Of a stretch of DNA of 64,000 nucleotides, positions 1 to 11,780 are shown piece after piece. The stretch covers positions 3,762,799 to 3,826,798 of the forward strand of contig JAINUG010000072.1 in NCBI GenBank assembly GCA_029706075.1, in the 5' to 3' direction. The translations under genes and the position numbers were made by a program. Position 1 is the stretch's first letter, and the number at the start of each line of letters is the position of its first letter. The stretch comes from Aldrovandia affinis (lineage: Eukaryota > Chordata > Actinopteri > Notacanthiformes > Halosauridae). The notes under the pieces were generated by a model. That model ran no database searches. It worked only from the letters and a program-made list of their open reading frames with translations, and was not told where the DNA came from.

Positions 1-19
1 CTCTCCCTATTCCCCAATG

Positions 20-42
20 ACACACACACACACACACACACA
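20..42. repeat. (AC)n microsatellite
   Basis: Pure AC run at the left edge. Confidence 0.95.
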
Positions 43-43
43 G

Positions 44-355
44 ATGCACACACTCACATATACACTCACTGAACGCATTCCTGAGTCACTAACTCATCAG
101 CTATTTAAAACGCTGGTAGTGAATCAGGTTACAGGCCGAACTGACAAATGACCATCGCAACCCTCGCAATGGAGAGGTTTGCGTAATTTCATGGTACATT
201 TGCTGGCGTTGCCTTCCATATTAACTTGAAACCATGCTTTCTGCTGGTTTTGGGGCCCTTCATAATTTCATGAACACAAAACCTTGTGAGAGAAGGTCGG
301 AATGACGGCACAGGGAATCTGTGATGGACAGACCAGGGGGCCCCAGCAAAGAAGC

Positions 356-357
<2 letters not shown>
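44..357. other. Unique AT/GC-balanced sequence, nothing recognised
   Basis: No repeat, exon or motif was recognised between the two AC/GT tracts. Confidence 0.5.
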
Positions 358-433
<76 letters not shown>

Positions 434-499
434 TTGTAAATGTGTGTGTGAGTGTGTGTGTGTGTGTGTGTGTACTTGTGCGTGTGTGTGTGTCTGTGC

Positions 500-538
<39 letters not shown>

Positions 539-713
539 TCTCTGTGTGTGTGTGTGTGTGTGTATTTGTGTGTGTGTCTGTCTATGTCTTTGCATGTGTG
601 TGCATATGTGTGTGTGTTAGTGTGTGTGTGTGCATGCGTGCGTGCTAGTGTGTGTGTGTGTGTGTGTGTGTGTTTAGTGTGTGCATATGTGTGTGTGTGT
701 GTGTGTGTGTGTA
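358..713. repeat. Long interrupted (GT)n array
   Basis: About 355 bases of GT with scattered interruptions (GTGAT, GTAAAT, GTGCATGC). It is one of the longest alternating purine-pyrimidine tracts here. The Cys/Val and His/Thr frames over it are not genes. Confidence 0.97.
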
Positions 714-1454
714 TGCCACACTGATCATCTTCCCAACATCATTCCACATGCTTATTTAAAGGATATATTTAGACTCTGGAAGGGCAAAGGCCTGTTTTAC
801 CAGACAGCAACCACAAATAAAAAGACTGGCATGGAATCAAGATGCAAAATATACAGTGAAAATGCAGTAGCACCAGTGGAAATATAGGTTCAGAGCAAAG
901 CTTTATTTACAGCTTTTCCCACAATGCACCAACCCTTTCTGCACGACCTTTCTCTGGAGCCTTACTGCACCATTGTGCTCCACAGAGACCTGGCTACTCC
1001 CAGAATCCCCTGGGCCCTGTGCGATGGGCGATAAGAGGGTCTGAGCCTCAATGTGCCTACGTGCATCTGTGGGGATGAGCAGACATCAAAAGAGGAAATG
1101 ATCCTTCGTCTTCCTCTCCCTCCCTTTCCCTCTCTCTCGCTCCCTCTGTCTGATAAAGGAGATTAAGAAAGAGGGGGCAGCCTTCCATGATAAAAAATAG
1201 AGACGGAAGAACTGACAACTCCACCCCCCCCACCCCCAACCCCCCTTGCCTCACTCTCCCTTTTTGCTTTCCTTTCTTCCAGACTCCACATCCTGTGCAA
1301 CAGACAGTCCCAGCGCAACAGCACAGATGGAAGCACCTGCATGACAGAGTCATCTCTCCTGTGCCGTACAGAAATGACACTTTCCCTTCCCATTCACCGC
1401 ACAGGACCACAGCATCCCACGGGCATCTACTGTAGCACAAACGTTCAGGAAGTA
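714..1454. other. Unique sequence with pyrimidine-rich stretches
   Basis: A CT-rich tract lies at 1100-1150 and C-rich runs at 1220-1260. No gene was seen. Confidence 0.5.
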
Positions 1455-1600
1455 GCCTTGTAGCTCACAGGCCACAGGTTCAAATCCCAAGTGGGGCACT
1501 GCTGTTGTATGATTGAGCAAGGTACTTAACCTGAATTTCCTCAGAAAAAAATCTGACTGTACGAATAAATTGTATATAAGAACATTTATGCTTTACTCGT
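1455..1600 (+). mobile_element. tRNA-derived SINE (family C)
   Basis: The head carries CCTTGTAGCTCACAGG and the B-box-like GGTTCAAATCCC. It is followed by GGGGCACTGCTGTTG and TTGAGCAAGGTACTTAACCT, a box typical of teleost SINEs. The 3' limit is uncertain. Confidence 0.7.
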
Positions 1601-1739
1601 CACATCCACTGAGTAAAAATAAGAAAGTAACACAAAAAGGGTTGTAGTGTGTTGAAGTGTGATATTACTGGGATTCCTGTACTCATAGAATGTGTTCTGG
1701 GTGATTAAAAGGACTGTATGTGTGCAGGGTCCAGAGAAG

Positions 1740-1938
1740 GGAGTGGAATAGCCACTGTAAAGGTGGAAGGCACGGAATGGCCACTATAAAGGTTGAAGGC
1801 ACAGATGGCCACCGTACTCATGGAAGGCACGGAATGGCCACTGTACCCATGGAAGGCATGGAATGGCCACCGTACCCATGGAAGGCACGGAATGGCCACT
1901 GTACCCATGGAAGGCATGGAATGGCCACTTTACACACG
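1740..1938. repeat. 29-bp minisatellite, about seven units
   Basis: The unit is close to CCCATGGAAGGCACGGAATG followed by GCCACTGTA. The first two units are more diverged. A 29-bp period is not a multiple of three, so all three frames on both strands read similar peptides; those frames are artefacts of the repeat. Confidence 0.88.
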
Positions 1939-3410
1939 CAAGGCTTGTGCTAGCGATGCCATTTTTATGACCGCTGTAATGCCTGCCGGAACTGATAAAG
2001 TAAAGCCACGTCAGAGCTTCAGATGGCTTCAAGCAGCCTTCAAAACAAACAGATAATAAGGATTTGTTTACAAGAGCCTGAGGTCATATTAATCCACTTT
2101 TCCCCTTGCAGGGGAAATATTGCTGAAAACCGGCTTTCTGGAAAAAAGAGAGGAGGGGGTTTCATCCTCCAGGGATGTTATTAATAGACATTTCATTCAG
2201 TGTTCCTTGTAAAATAAAAAAGAACCCATTTCCACATCTGGTGACTATCCTTCAGAACTTTATGTAGGCACAATGCAGGCCAGATCTACTGCAGTTTTGA
2301 GCTTGATGTTTGTTTAATTTATTTCCCTTTCATGGGGTGGGGGAGGTGGCAATGGTGTTGGTGGTAGTGGCAGAGGATTAAACATGACTGATTAAAATAA
2401 AATCAGGCCAAAGGAAATAAGAAGGAGCGCAAGCCCTGCTTTTCTGTTCCCAAGGCCGCCCGAGCGCAGCGGTGTCTGTCGGCGATCGTGTGTGATGAGC
2501 GGCTGTCCGATATCGATAGCAGCCACTGAAATACGACTGCGCGAGCCGAGTACGAGCACGAGAAAGGATGACAACGGGGAACGATATCCATCTGCTCCGT
2601 GATCGAATGCAGCAGAATTGCAAACAGGTGAGTGAGAGCGCTGGAGAAAGAGAGAGAGAGGGGGGGGGATGGCAGGCCTTCAGAAACTGGTTACCAGGAA
2701 ACCATTCATCATTTCTCCGTCTCGCGGAGGGAGCCCTGCGGACGTTATATTTCAGCTCTCACCAAAGGGCTTAGGGCTTAGGGCCTCGCACTAAGAGCCC
2801 GCAGCTATAAGCAGGAGATTACGTTCGCGTGCGCATGTTTGACCCGCTCGGCACAGATGCCTGCTGTGTCAGGGCGGTACTCGCCACTGGCACGGCGACC
2901 GCTATTCGACCGTTTCAATGATGGCCGGCCGGCCGGGATTTCCAGACCCAGACACACTAAACTTCAGGTCCCCAAAATAGACACGATCACCGTGCAATTA
3001 ATGCTATTAATATTCCAGCTAATGGAGGGGGGGAACTGCGTTCCCACATACCGCTAGAGCTGGGGTGAAACCCAAGCCATGACAACGCTGCATTCCCAGA
3101 ATGCCCTGGGGTCTGGAGCACATTCCCTATCCTGTAAAGAAGCTGATGGAAACATAGTCTTACACCATGATCGAAATGAATCCTATTACCACGTTGAGTT
3201 ATTCACATTACAAACAAACAAAAAGAAATGGGGGAAAGTTGTAAATGGCAACAATTCTGCTTGGCTCTAGGATTAAAAACAACAACAACAACAACAAAAA
3301 ACATTTAAAATAAAAATGTGTTGAGGATTATCCTGGAGTGTGTCCAACATCCTTTATAGTTTGGGCAATTCTAACAGGTCTAAATGTGCACCAGTCTAAA
3401 CTAAAACAAG
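1939..3410. other. Mostly unique sequence around a CpG-rich patch
   Basis: It holds the exon candidate at 2568-2627, a GA/G tract at 2650-2668 and an (AAC)n run at 3280-3298. CpG density is high from 2440 to 2600 and 2800 to 2940, suggesting a promoter-like stretch. Confidence 0.45.
2568..2627 (+). CDS. Possible first coding exon, 20 codons, unidentified
   Basis: A CpG-rich stretch (about 2440-2567) leads to an ATG with A at -3. It is followed by exactly 20 open codons (MTTGNDIHLLRDRMQQNCKQ) and a strong donor CAG|GTGAGT in phase 0. The arrangement is that of a vertebrate first coding exon behind a CpG promoter. I do not recognise the peptide, and no second exon could be found, because the downstream sequence is repeat-rich and short exons cannot be called by eye. 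It may also be a chance frame or a non-coding exon. Confidence 0.3.
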
Positions 3411-3539
3411 ACTTTTATCCAAAGCGACTTACAGTTATGAATGCATACATTTTTAGTATATCTGGTCCCAGTGGGAATTGAACCCACAACCTAAGGGTTG
3501 CTAACGCCACGCTCTACCTACTGAGCCACACAGAACCAC
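3411..3539 (-). mobile_element. tRNA-derived SINE (family A)
   Basis: Minus-strand copy. It has a tRNA-like head with GGCTCAGTAGGTAGAG and the B-box GGTTCAATTCC, and a tail with AAGTCGCTTTGGATAAAAG resembling the 3' end of L2-clade LINEs such as eel UnaL2. The far 3' end is truncated. The tRNA-like part is a SINE head, not a tRNA gene. Confidence 0.85.
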
Positions 3540-4220
3540 TGACAAATGATAAATGACAATGAACGGTGTTAGATACTCTCTAATAAAGGTACCAGTGGCT
3601 GTGCTCTGGAATTAAACGGCCACCTATGGGGCTGAAAGCAACAGAAAACGGCTGAACCGCCCTTTCAGAAGGACACTAGTGTAACTAACGTAACATAACC
3701 AACAGCGTTCTCTTTGATGAGTGTGCATTTTTGCTGCTTGGCGAGCCGATGACAGCATTGATGGTGCCCGGCCCTTCAGCCTGGCATTTCCAGGCTAGTG
3801 CCCTGACGATGCCCGTCTGGGACAGCCAGGAGAGGGCGGGCTGCCTGGCCCACTCTCCACAATGGGTATTGTTACAGCCGGGCTGTGTCATCACAAGGTC
3901 AAAGGTCAACAGCTGCTGAATGGAGAACATAGGCCCCCGAGGCTTGTGGGTAATGCCCGGAATGTCGGTCTCTGGCCATTATAGCCATGTTTAAGAGTGG
4001 CCCGCTGGCGTGACCGGCTTTAAAATAGCCCCTGTAAAGCCCTCTGAATCGAGGCACTGTGCAGCGAAAGGATGTGCTTACACATCACAAGCCGCAGGAC
4101 TGTGTCCCTGTAACACACTGTGCTCTCTTTGTTTTACAAACATGGAGGGGGAACTCCAGTTATCGCATATCTTACATTGCAAAAATACAACTACAGTTCT
4201 ACAACTTCTCATATTCTTTT
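3540..4220. other. Unique sequence, nothing recognised
   Basis: No repeat or exon was recognised; the short open frames lack splice signals. Confidence 0.45.
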
Positions 4221-4363
4221 TACTTCAGTTACACTACTACTACTACCGCTACTACAATAACTACGCACTAATATTAGGAATACCACTACTACTACTGTTA
4301 CTACCATTACTACCTACTACCACCACCAGTACCATCACCACCAATACTACTACTACTACGACA
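4221..4363. repeat. Imperfect (ACT/ACC)n trinucleotide tract
   Basis: ACT, ACC and related triplets over about 140 bases, partly interrupted. Confidence 0.9.
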
Positions 4364-4810
4364 GCGTAAGTACTATTAGAATGGCCACTGCTATTTATAA
4401 CTACTACCATCCCTACGACTGTTATAAACTGTAACTTGTACAGACATAATGAGGTTAAAACTTCAGAGAAGGCAATGTTCAAGCTGTTGTTGTTACAGGC
4501 ATCTGCTTGGGTTTTATGGCCTTATGGTGTTTCTCCACTTCTCCCCAGAGCTACGAGCATCAGGACGGTGTTTAACCTCTGCTTCGCACAGCAGCTCGGC
4601 TGAAACCGAGAGAGAGAGCGCCAACGCTTAGCGCACCTCTTCTCTCGCATCCGGGAAAGAAGCTCACACATTCATAATGGATGAAACTACTACTTTAAAA
4701 ACTACTACCGTTCCTCCTCTTTCATTTATGCTCTTGTACGCAGAGTTAACGGTGAGGGTGGAAAAAATGGTCGTCCGATCTTCCTAGTTGAGCACAATCT
4801 GAATGCAACG

Positions 4811-5178
4811 TCTTCGGCTGGTCCGGTGTGGTGTGCACTGTCTGTTAGGAAGGCGGTTCGAAACCCGTGTCTCTACCAGACCGGCCCTGGTCATCAGCCC
4901 CGATCGGGGGCAGCATTTGGCTGTCTGTCTGCCCGCCCTAGGGACAGGGGGGAGGGTGAGCCAGCACAAGTTCATCAAAGAGCAGGAAAGCCGTCCGTGG
5001 TCGGGTTCCGTCTCGGAGGAGGCGGATCTACCGGCCTGGAAAAATTGGCTCGTTACCCGGAGGACGGGCGGCAGACTCGTGGGGGAGGGTAATTGAAATA
5101 AATGGAGGGTATAATTGGCAACCAAATTGGGAGAAGAACGGGAAAAAATTAGAAACTATAAATTTAAAAAAAGAAAAA
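4811..5178 (+). mobile_element. tRNA-derived SINE (family B)
   Basis: The head has a Pol III B-box-like GGTTCGAAACCCG. The body runs through CTACCAGACCGGCCCTGGTC, GGAGGACGGGCGGC and GGGTATAATTGGC to an A-rich tail. It is homologous along its length to 30626-31012. The A-box region is degenerate, so it is unlikely to be active. Confidence 0.8.
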
Positions 5179-6669
5179 AGAAAGAAGAAAGGAGGTTGGA
5201 GATCGCTCCAGCACAGATTCCATCTCCATCTCCAACTCAGGCTCGAAGCCCTGGGTCAGGCCCCAGAATCGGCTTTGGCTCCGGCAAGAAAGGACATCCC
5301 CTGGCAGATAGGGCGGGGAGAAAGGAGCATCCATCACCCGCTTACCCCCCGAAAAGAGCAAGGAGGCCAACTGCAAACAGGCATCAATAATTGATTTCAC
5401 GGCTAGAATTACACTTGACTTAAGTATGAACCTTTACTGCCTGCACTTCAGATGTAGTTACGGAATTTACGAGCAAGATGGAGCCCCCCTCTCGTCGCGC
5501 TGGGCTTGGGAGTGGGCCCGCCACTGCGTTCTGAGGGGCTCTTCACAAAAACACTCCGCTTCCCAGGGGGAATCAAGGCAGTGTTAGTGTTAGCATTAGC
5601 GCTCCCTCCCTCCACACACTGTGTTCGGTCGGGGAGCGGGGGGGGGAAACGGAGGTAGCGCTAGCGGCTCCCCGAGGGACGAACGATGTTAATGTTAGTC
5701 ACGCAACTCCCTGCCTGTGAGAGAGGAGGCAGAGCGAGGGCGACCTCCATATCCGCTAGCGACTGGCGTTCGGAGACGGTGATCTGGATTTGACTGAATC
5801 ATGAAGTTCCCTGTCATCCCAACCTCCCCCTGGACCGGAATGTTCCAGCCGAGTCTGAGAGCTCCTCCCTGAATTCCACAGATTCCATAATGCCTCCAAA
5901 TTCCAAGCATGTATCCCACAATTCACCAGGGGGACACCGCTGCTCCATTTCTCAACGCCACCGCAAGCAGCCACTAAGCCCTCTGTGAGATACTCGCTGA
6001 CCTCAGCGTGACGTCCCTGGCCCATCCACCCCTGAGAAAGATCTTCACGCGAGCTTCGTGGTCTTATAGACTCCTGGCCAGGATGTGAGTAACGCCCCCT
6101 GTCTGCAGAAAGTGATAAAACCCCCTGAACAGCCCACTGGAATGTGCAAGGGAGAATATGTTTCACGTACACACAGTATATAAGGCCACACACGCTGGAG
6201 GTAGCGCGGTTGTAGCCAGTCGGCGGTGGGGAGGGGGGTAAACTTTGGTGATGCTCCTGTTTCAAGCAGCAGTCTCGGACTACTGTTTACGGCCCAAGAC
6301 CCCCACCATAAAACCAGGCTGGCAAAACAGGAGCCCCCACTTTCCCTTTAGCTCTCTGTTGGGACCATGCCCAAATGTTAGTTTTATTGCGGTGAGTCTG
6401 AGGCTCCCCCCCTCCTGCAGCGAGGACGGGGCACATTAGCCGGGCTGGGTGGCGCTCCTCGCCCCTGACCCGTTCCCACGACACCACGCTTATCTGGGAG
6501 TGGAGCGGGATGCGCCCCCCCCCCCTACTGATCGGAGGAGCGCAGGGATCAACAGCAGCATAGAATATCCAGCGCAGAACAGCACAGTCCAGTCACCGGC
6601 TGCCTGCAGAGCTGCCCTGTCCAGTCCACGGACGCACACACACCGCCCCACCTTGGCTCCCTGTGTACC
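5179..6669. other. GC-rich unique sequence, nothing recognised
   Basis: Several G and C runs (5636-5646, 6515-6524) and moderate CpG content. The 169-codon minus frame at 5756-6265 has no protein-like motif and is not called. Confidence 0.4.
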
Positions 6670-6850
6670 CATACTCCTCTCTCTCTCTATCTCTCTGCTG
6701 TCTCATACACACACTCTCTCGTTTGGTCTCTTTGTCTCTTTGTCTCTCTCTCTCTCTCTCTCTCCCTCTCTGCTGTCTCATACACACACCCTCTCTTTCT
6801 CTCCCTCTGTCTCTCTCAATTCAATTCTCCCTCTCTCTCTGTGAGAGAGC
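6670..6850. repeat. (CT)n-rich tract with CTGCTGTCTCATACACAC repeats
   Basis: Pyrimidine-rich tract containing two direct copies of CTCTCTGCTGTCTCATACAC (6691 and 6766). It has an inverted partner in the GA tract at 7108-7131. Confidence 0.9.
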
Positions 6851-7056
6851 TGATACAGTGCTACATTCCTGGGCCGACCTACATCGCCACTTCCTCCCTG
6901 TGCCGCCGCGCTGCGCTTCAGCTGACTGCGCCGAGTCGGGCAGCTGACATTGACCCCCACACACCCCTGCCCCCCCCCCTCTAACACCCCCCCACCCCCC
7001 TACTCCTCCTGCCTCTGAGTCCCCGCATATGACAGGATGCATATGTGCATCTGCAA

Positions 7057-7376
7057 CAACAGAGAGAGGAGGGGGATAGGATAAGTGAAGGATTACTGAC
7101 AGAGAGAGACTGTGTGTGAGACAGCAGAGAGTGACGGAGAGAGGGAGACAGAGAGAGAACACAAAACGAGGAGAAAGAGAGAGAGACAGAGAGAGAAAGA
7201 AAGAGAGAAAGAGAGAGAAAGAGGGTAAAGGAAGGAGTGAGGGAGAGAGAGTGACCAAGAAGGGTAAGGCAAAGAGAGGGGAGAGGAAGAGAGAGAAAAG
7301 AGAGTGAGGAAAGAGAGAGAGTGAAAGGAAGAGAGAGTACCATTTCGAGAGTGAGAGGGTGAGAAAGAGAGAGAGA
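7057..7376. repeat. (GA)n-rich tract, inverted relative to 6670-6850
   Basis: Long purine-rich tract with GACTGTGTGTGAGACAGC at 7108-7125, the reverse complement of the motif in the CT tract. Frames over it are artefacts. Confidence 0.9.
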
Positions 7377-7498
7377 GCCGGAGGAGAGGAAGTGACCCCC
7401 TGCAGCCTGTGCTTCCCGCTGTCCCCCCCGCGCTGTGCCTCGCCCGGCTCATTCCCGGCCTCAGCCTTCCAGAGGAAACGGGCCTGGGATCACCGCCG

Positions 7499-7533
7499 CC
7501 CTCCTCCTCCTCCTCCTCCTCCTCCTCCTCCCT
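7499..7533. repeat. (CCT)n trinucleotide repeat
   Basis: About eleven CCT/CTC units, with no interruption in the main run. Confidence 0.95.
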
Positions 7534-8172
7534 CGCTCCCCCTGTCAAACCCAGCTTTCCCGATTAATAACGATCACGATAACGAGCCCTAATCATGTCT
7601 CTCGAGTCAGTCCAGTAGCTCTCACTAGTCTCTCTGAATCACGGGGAGGCCTGCCGTTATATAGCCGCATCAGTCTTGTCAAGAGAACCATTAGCTCACC
7701 CACACACAATGTAGTGCACTGTGCAGAACAGGCACGATAAGGGGGAAAATCTGATTTCTTCCTGAAGGACTGAGAGCTGTTTGAGGTATTTTATGACGCC
7801 CGTTGAAAAGGATCGAGCTAGAAGAAATAAACCACGGCCAACACGAAGAACATGAGACTTCCTTAACTGGGATCACGACGCATGCGTGCAGATTTACGAG
7901 AACGCTTTCAGCACATAAAAGATGACAGATCCAGGGTGCATCTTTCACATGGCGTTTGCCATCACGGTAAAAGTTGCTGGAAAAACTGTGGAACGTGGAG
8001 TCTGTGAAGCTCTGAAGACTGAAGAGTGACATAGATGGGATTCCCCGACTATAACCTTCTAGTTCAAGAGGCCCCAACAGTGAGTCCACACTCTCCTCTT
8101 AGAAAAAATGCTTTCGAAAAATAAACTTGATTGACCAACTTGTTCTTTTGTAGGGCAAAAATACGTTTTACA
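7534..8172. other. Unique sequence, nothing recognised
   Basis: No repeat family or splice-supported exon was seen; a 132-codon minus frame at 7691-8089 has no recognisable motif. Confidence 0.4.
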
Positions 8173-8376
8173 TACAGGTACCTGCCAAAGTAAAGGCAAC
8201 ACTCATACGGCCCTGGCCCCTAGGAGAGTCCCAGCTGGGCAGGGATGGGGGGAAGGGGAGGGCCGGGCCTATCCGCTGGTACCGGCCGTGGCACCCCCTG
8301 ATGGACAATCATGGTACTGCATTTAAAGGATCCCTCATTAACTCAAGTGTTGCCTTTATTTTAGTATAGACCTGTA
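8173..8376. mobile_element. Short Tc1-type MITE
   Basis: The left terminus TACAGGTACCTGCCAAAG is partly mirrored at the right end by GTATAGACCTGTA. Sub-terminal TAAAGGCAACACT occurs in inverted orientation at both ends. The GC-rich interior has GAGAGTCCCAGCTGGGCAGG, shared with 44130-44170. Tc1-type ends with a TA flank are inferred. Confidence 0.72.
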
Positions 8377-9035
8377 TATGATGGTTTTACATACAGAATA
8401 TGAATGTCATTTTTCGTTTGGATTTAGCATCAAGAGTCAAAGAGTGAAAAGTCAAGTAAGTCTGTACTAACTTAGAGTACAGATGTTGCAGCTCTGGACT
8501 GAACAAAGTGCACAAACTGTGGCTTGAATATTGAGCGCAGTTTGACGTGAGAGGTGCCGCTGTCGAGGGAGAGCTCCTCACAGACCTGCTCTACGCTATG
8601 AATATGCATAGCACATTCGAACCCCCGCTCCACAGTGAACACAACCAGGGCCTCACCAACACCACAGTCAGGTAGACATTAGTTATTCATCCCGTTCATT
8701 AGTCATTCATCAGCTGCTGACAGCTGTCAGATATTTGACCCCGCCTCCTGTGGTTAGCGTGTGACATTTTGCCGCTTTGCATTTTTACAGCAAGGGTTGA
8801 GATCAATGGGACCATTAGCATTTTCACAGTGCAAACGAAGTCACGGCACGGTGACAATGCCCCCTGCAGAACGCTTGAGGCACGGCGCGGTCTTTCTGCA
8901 GCCAAAGACGGTATGCATCATTTCATAATTCAGCTTAAATTCTGCACGGTATTACTTAAGGCAAATGCATATTTGAAAGAACACAGGTACTGATGCGAAA
9001 CCATTTGAGAATCACACAAATACATTTCTAATTGT
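8377..9035. other. Unique sequence, nothing recognised
   Basis: Lies between the short Tc1-type MITE and a SINE fragment; no gene was seen. Confidence 0.4.
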
Positions 9036-9131
9036 GGTTCTCTGTGGCTCAGTTGGTAGAGCCATTTGGCAACGAATGTCCCACACAAATACTGAAAATT
9101 TGCATTCACTACTGTATTGTAAAAGTCAAAT
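9036..9131 (+). mobile_element. SINE family A, 5' fragment
   Basis: GGTTCTCTGTGGCTCAGTTG plus GTAGAGCC gives the same tRNA-like head as the other family A copies. The body is shortened and ends near GTAAAAGTCAAATGG. Confidence 0.7.
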
Positions 9132-9249
9132 GGCTTGTTATTATATTAGCAACTTGCTTTAGCACTAGTGTTGGGCACGGCTGCTTGCTTGAGAGAGGGA
9201 CGTGCTTCAAGTTGCAGCGACGATGCGGTTGTTCTTTACCTACTTAAGC

Positions 9250-9316
9250 TGAATGCACCTTCTGCAAGTCGCTTTGGATAAAAACATCTGCCAAATGACT
9301 GCAATGTAATGTAATG
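9250..9316 (+). mobile_element. SINE/LINE 3' tail fragment with TGTAA repeats
   Basis: GTCGCTTTGGATAAAAACAT then CTGCCAAATGACTGCAATG and TAATGTAATG. This matches the L2-type tail shared by teleost SINEs and LINEs. It lacks its head, so it is a 5'-truncated insertion. Confidence 0.7.
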
Positions 9317-9588
9317 TTTATGCTCTGCTTGTTTGACACTACAGGACAGGATAACTGCGGGACACAAACAGCCAATGGCCTTTGGCACAGAAAAGGAAGT
9401 CTAGCATGTGGAAAAATCAATCAGAAGTGCCTCACTCTCTTGCTTGAACGGGGGGCCCACACTGGCACATGGACATAGAGCACATGATTGACAGGATCAA
9501 GAGTTTGGCGCCAAGAACGGCAATTACCCCCCTTTACTAAATTGCAGCTGTGTGCTATGTGTTTCTGGTAAGATCTACAGTGCAAGCA

Positions 9589-9717
9589 GACACACACACA
9601 CACACACTTTTCATTTCACACACCCCGTGTGTGTATGTGACAAATACAAATCTTGAATCTTGAATCTTGAACACAGTCGTACACACACAAACACACATAC
9701 ATACATACATAGACACA
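9589..9717. repeat. Cluster of AC, ATCTTGA and ATAC repeats
   Basis: (AC)n at 9591-9608, about three units of TCTTGAA at 9649-9671, then ACAC/ATAC repeats to 9717. Confidence 0.85.
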
Positions 9718-11129
9718 CAGACCATGCATACCCACAAAAAGCTAAATTTGTATTTGATTTTTTTCCATGATTGACAAACTTGCACATTTTCCCTAAGAAT
9801 CCCATTAGCAGTCATTCCTCCTTACTTAATTGAATAAATGTACTTAATTACATTGCACTGCATGGTGCACTTCTGCAATAAATAGGTTTAATAATAGCAG
9901 AGAGATTTGGTTTCATAATATTATTTTGATTATACTGTAACAAAGAGATGGGAGAGATTAGTTTTAAATTAAAATTGCATGACTTTGCATGAATCACACA
10001 AAAGCTTCAAAATGCTATCAAGCAAGCAACCGAGTGGAAAATCAATCAGCCTCTTATGCAAAATGCAAAATAAACAGGTTCAGTAGTTATCAAATAAAGA
10101 TAAGCGCCACCCCCTCCATTTGCAGCTCTCCAGCTGGCACTGGCAGAGAACAGACACACACACACACACACACACACACTCCTCTTCCACACTTTCAGTA
10201 GCAGTGCGGCTTATGTGGGGCAGCTGTGATGCTGTTGTTTGTCATCTCTTCCTTTGAGTATATGGATGACATGACAGCACAGTAATGAGACTGGGGGGTG
10301 CATTCTCTGAATGGCCTCTGGGGAGAGTTGCATGCTGGGAACTCTTGGAACACCCCCACCCCAATGCCCCCATACCTCCTCCTCAGCCTCACTGTAGACA
10401 GGAATCCTCAAAATGGCGCCCCCAAATGAAGAACCCCCACAGCAAGGAAACACAGCTGAAGCACATGCTACCTCTCATCAATGGCACAAGAGCCCAGCTT
10501 GTGAAACTGAGGACCACAAAAAATATAGACCGTATAACAGTAGGAAGTTATGGTCACTTGAAGGTCTACTGTACATCTTGAAATACTGTAAAATGTATAA
10601 CTGGTATTAATATAGTCATCAAGATCATTTCAAATTGTACTGTACTGTGCATCTTGAAGCGGTCTTGATTTTATGACTGACGTTAAAACGGTATATTTCA
10701 GAATCCATACCTCCATTCACTCTGCACGATTTAATGTTATTGCATTTCTGCATGGGTGTGTTTGGTCTTTGCTTCCTGTTGTTACAGGATAATGTTCCCA
10801 GTAATATAAAATAAGTGGCTAGGTACCCTCACCTCCCAACGCCATGCAGCCATGCTCTGTGGCAGGAGACAGGCGATGGAGCTGCGCCTGAAACTCCAGG
10901 ACACATGCTTTGGATCACTCAACTGAACGCCCAGAAAGTCGGCGAAGTGAATGAATTAGGGTGTCAGAGCAACCTTGGAGGTCAAGCCTTAATCATCTTC
11001 AACTCAGACAGGAGCCAGGAAAACTACATCTACCGCTGATCCTCTGAGCCAACGGTGACATATCACACAGGTTTTCCAAATGTGGGCTAGATGTATCTGA
11101 GAAGGAAGAAAAAAAAAAAAAAAAGAGCT
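9718..11129. other. Mostly unique, AT-rich then mixed
   Basis: It contains one (AC)n run at 10153-10179 and an A run at 11108-11124. Nothing else was recognised. Confidence 0.4.
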
Positions 11130-11780
11130 GGCTCCCGCTTTGGATCTTGGTTCTGGACGGGAGAAGAGGGATGGAACCTTGTATTGGCCGAGGTTCGTGC
11201 TCACGGTGGTCCGCCTAGCACGTGTAACGGTGCTTATGTTCCTCTCGGCGGGAGGATGTTTCGAGACAGTCCTCGGGAAAGCAGCAGTCGGATTCGATAA
11301 GATGAGAAGAAGCAGGATTTTGGGAAAAAGAAAAAGAAAAACATCAGAAAGAGGATGGAAGGGTGTTAATGCCAACGGCTCAGCCTGTCACTGAGTTGGC
11401 TTTGCGCAGATATTTCTAGAAGCCGCCGGTCGGAGTTTGAATGTTTCTCAACGGCTGGTTCGCGCTGCGTGACTCACGGCGACCAGCATCGCAGGTGACG
11501 CAGCACTGACGGAGAACCGCACAATAAAAGCAGGACAAAATCTGCACTAGTAATGCCGATACGAGTTGCGCTCTCACCGCTGCGTACGCCGTGGATCGCT
11601 CCGACTGCAAAAAATTGCCACTCCGCGAACCTGCTGCGTCTCGCTGCTTCTCAGAAACCTGGTCTTTCTCAACCAGAAGTCCCCCTGCCCCGTGTGCCCT
11701 GCTGTAAGCGGAGTTTCCCTCCCCGGATTATGGATTATTCTCTCAACGGGTACGAGCGCGAATAAAGTAGGTCTGGACCA
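11130..11780. other. CpG-rich stretch, possible regulatory island
   Basis: Many CG dinucleotides, an AP-1-like TGACTCA at 11470-11476 and AATAAAAGC at 11522. No supported exon. It could be a promoter or an unmethylated enhancer. Confidence 0.3.

Noticed and set aside
1740-1938. Repeat protein encoded by the 29-bp minisatellite
   Set aside because: The period is not a multiple of three, so no frame keeps the same peptide unit; splice and start contexts are poor.
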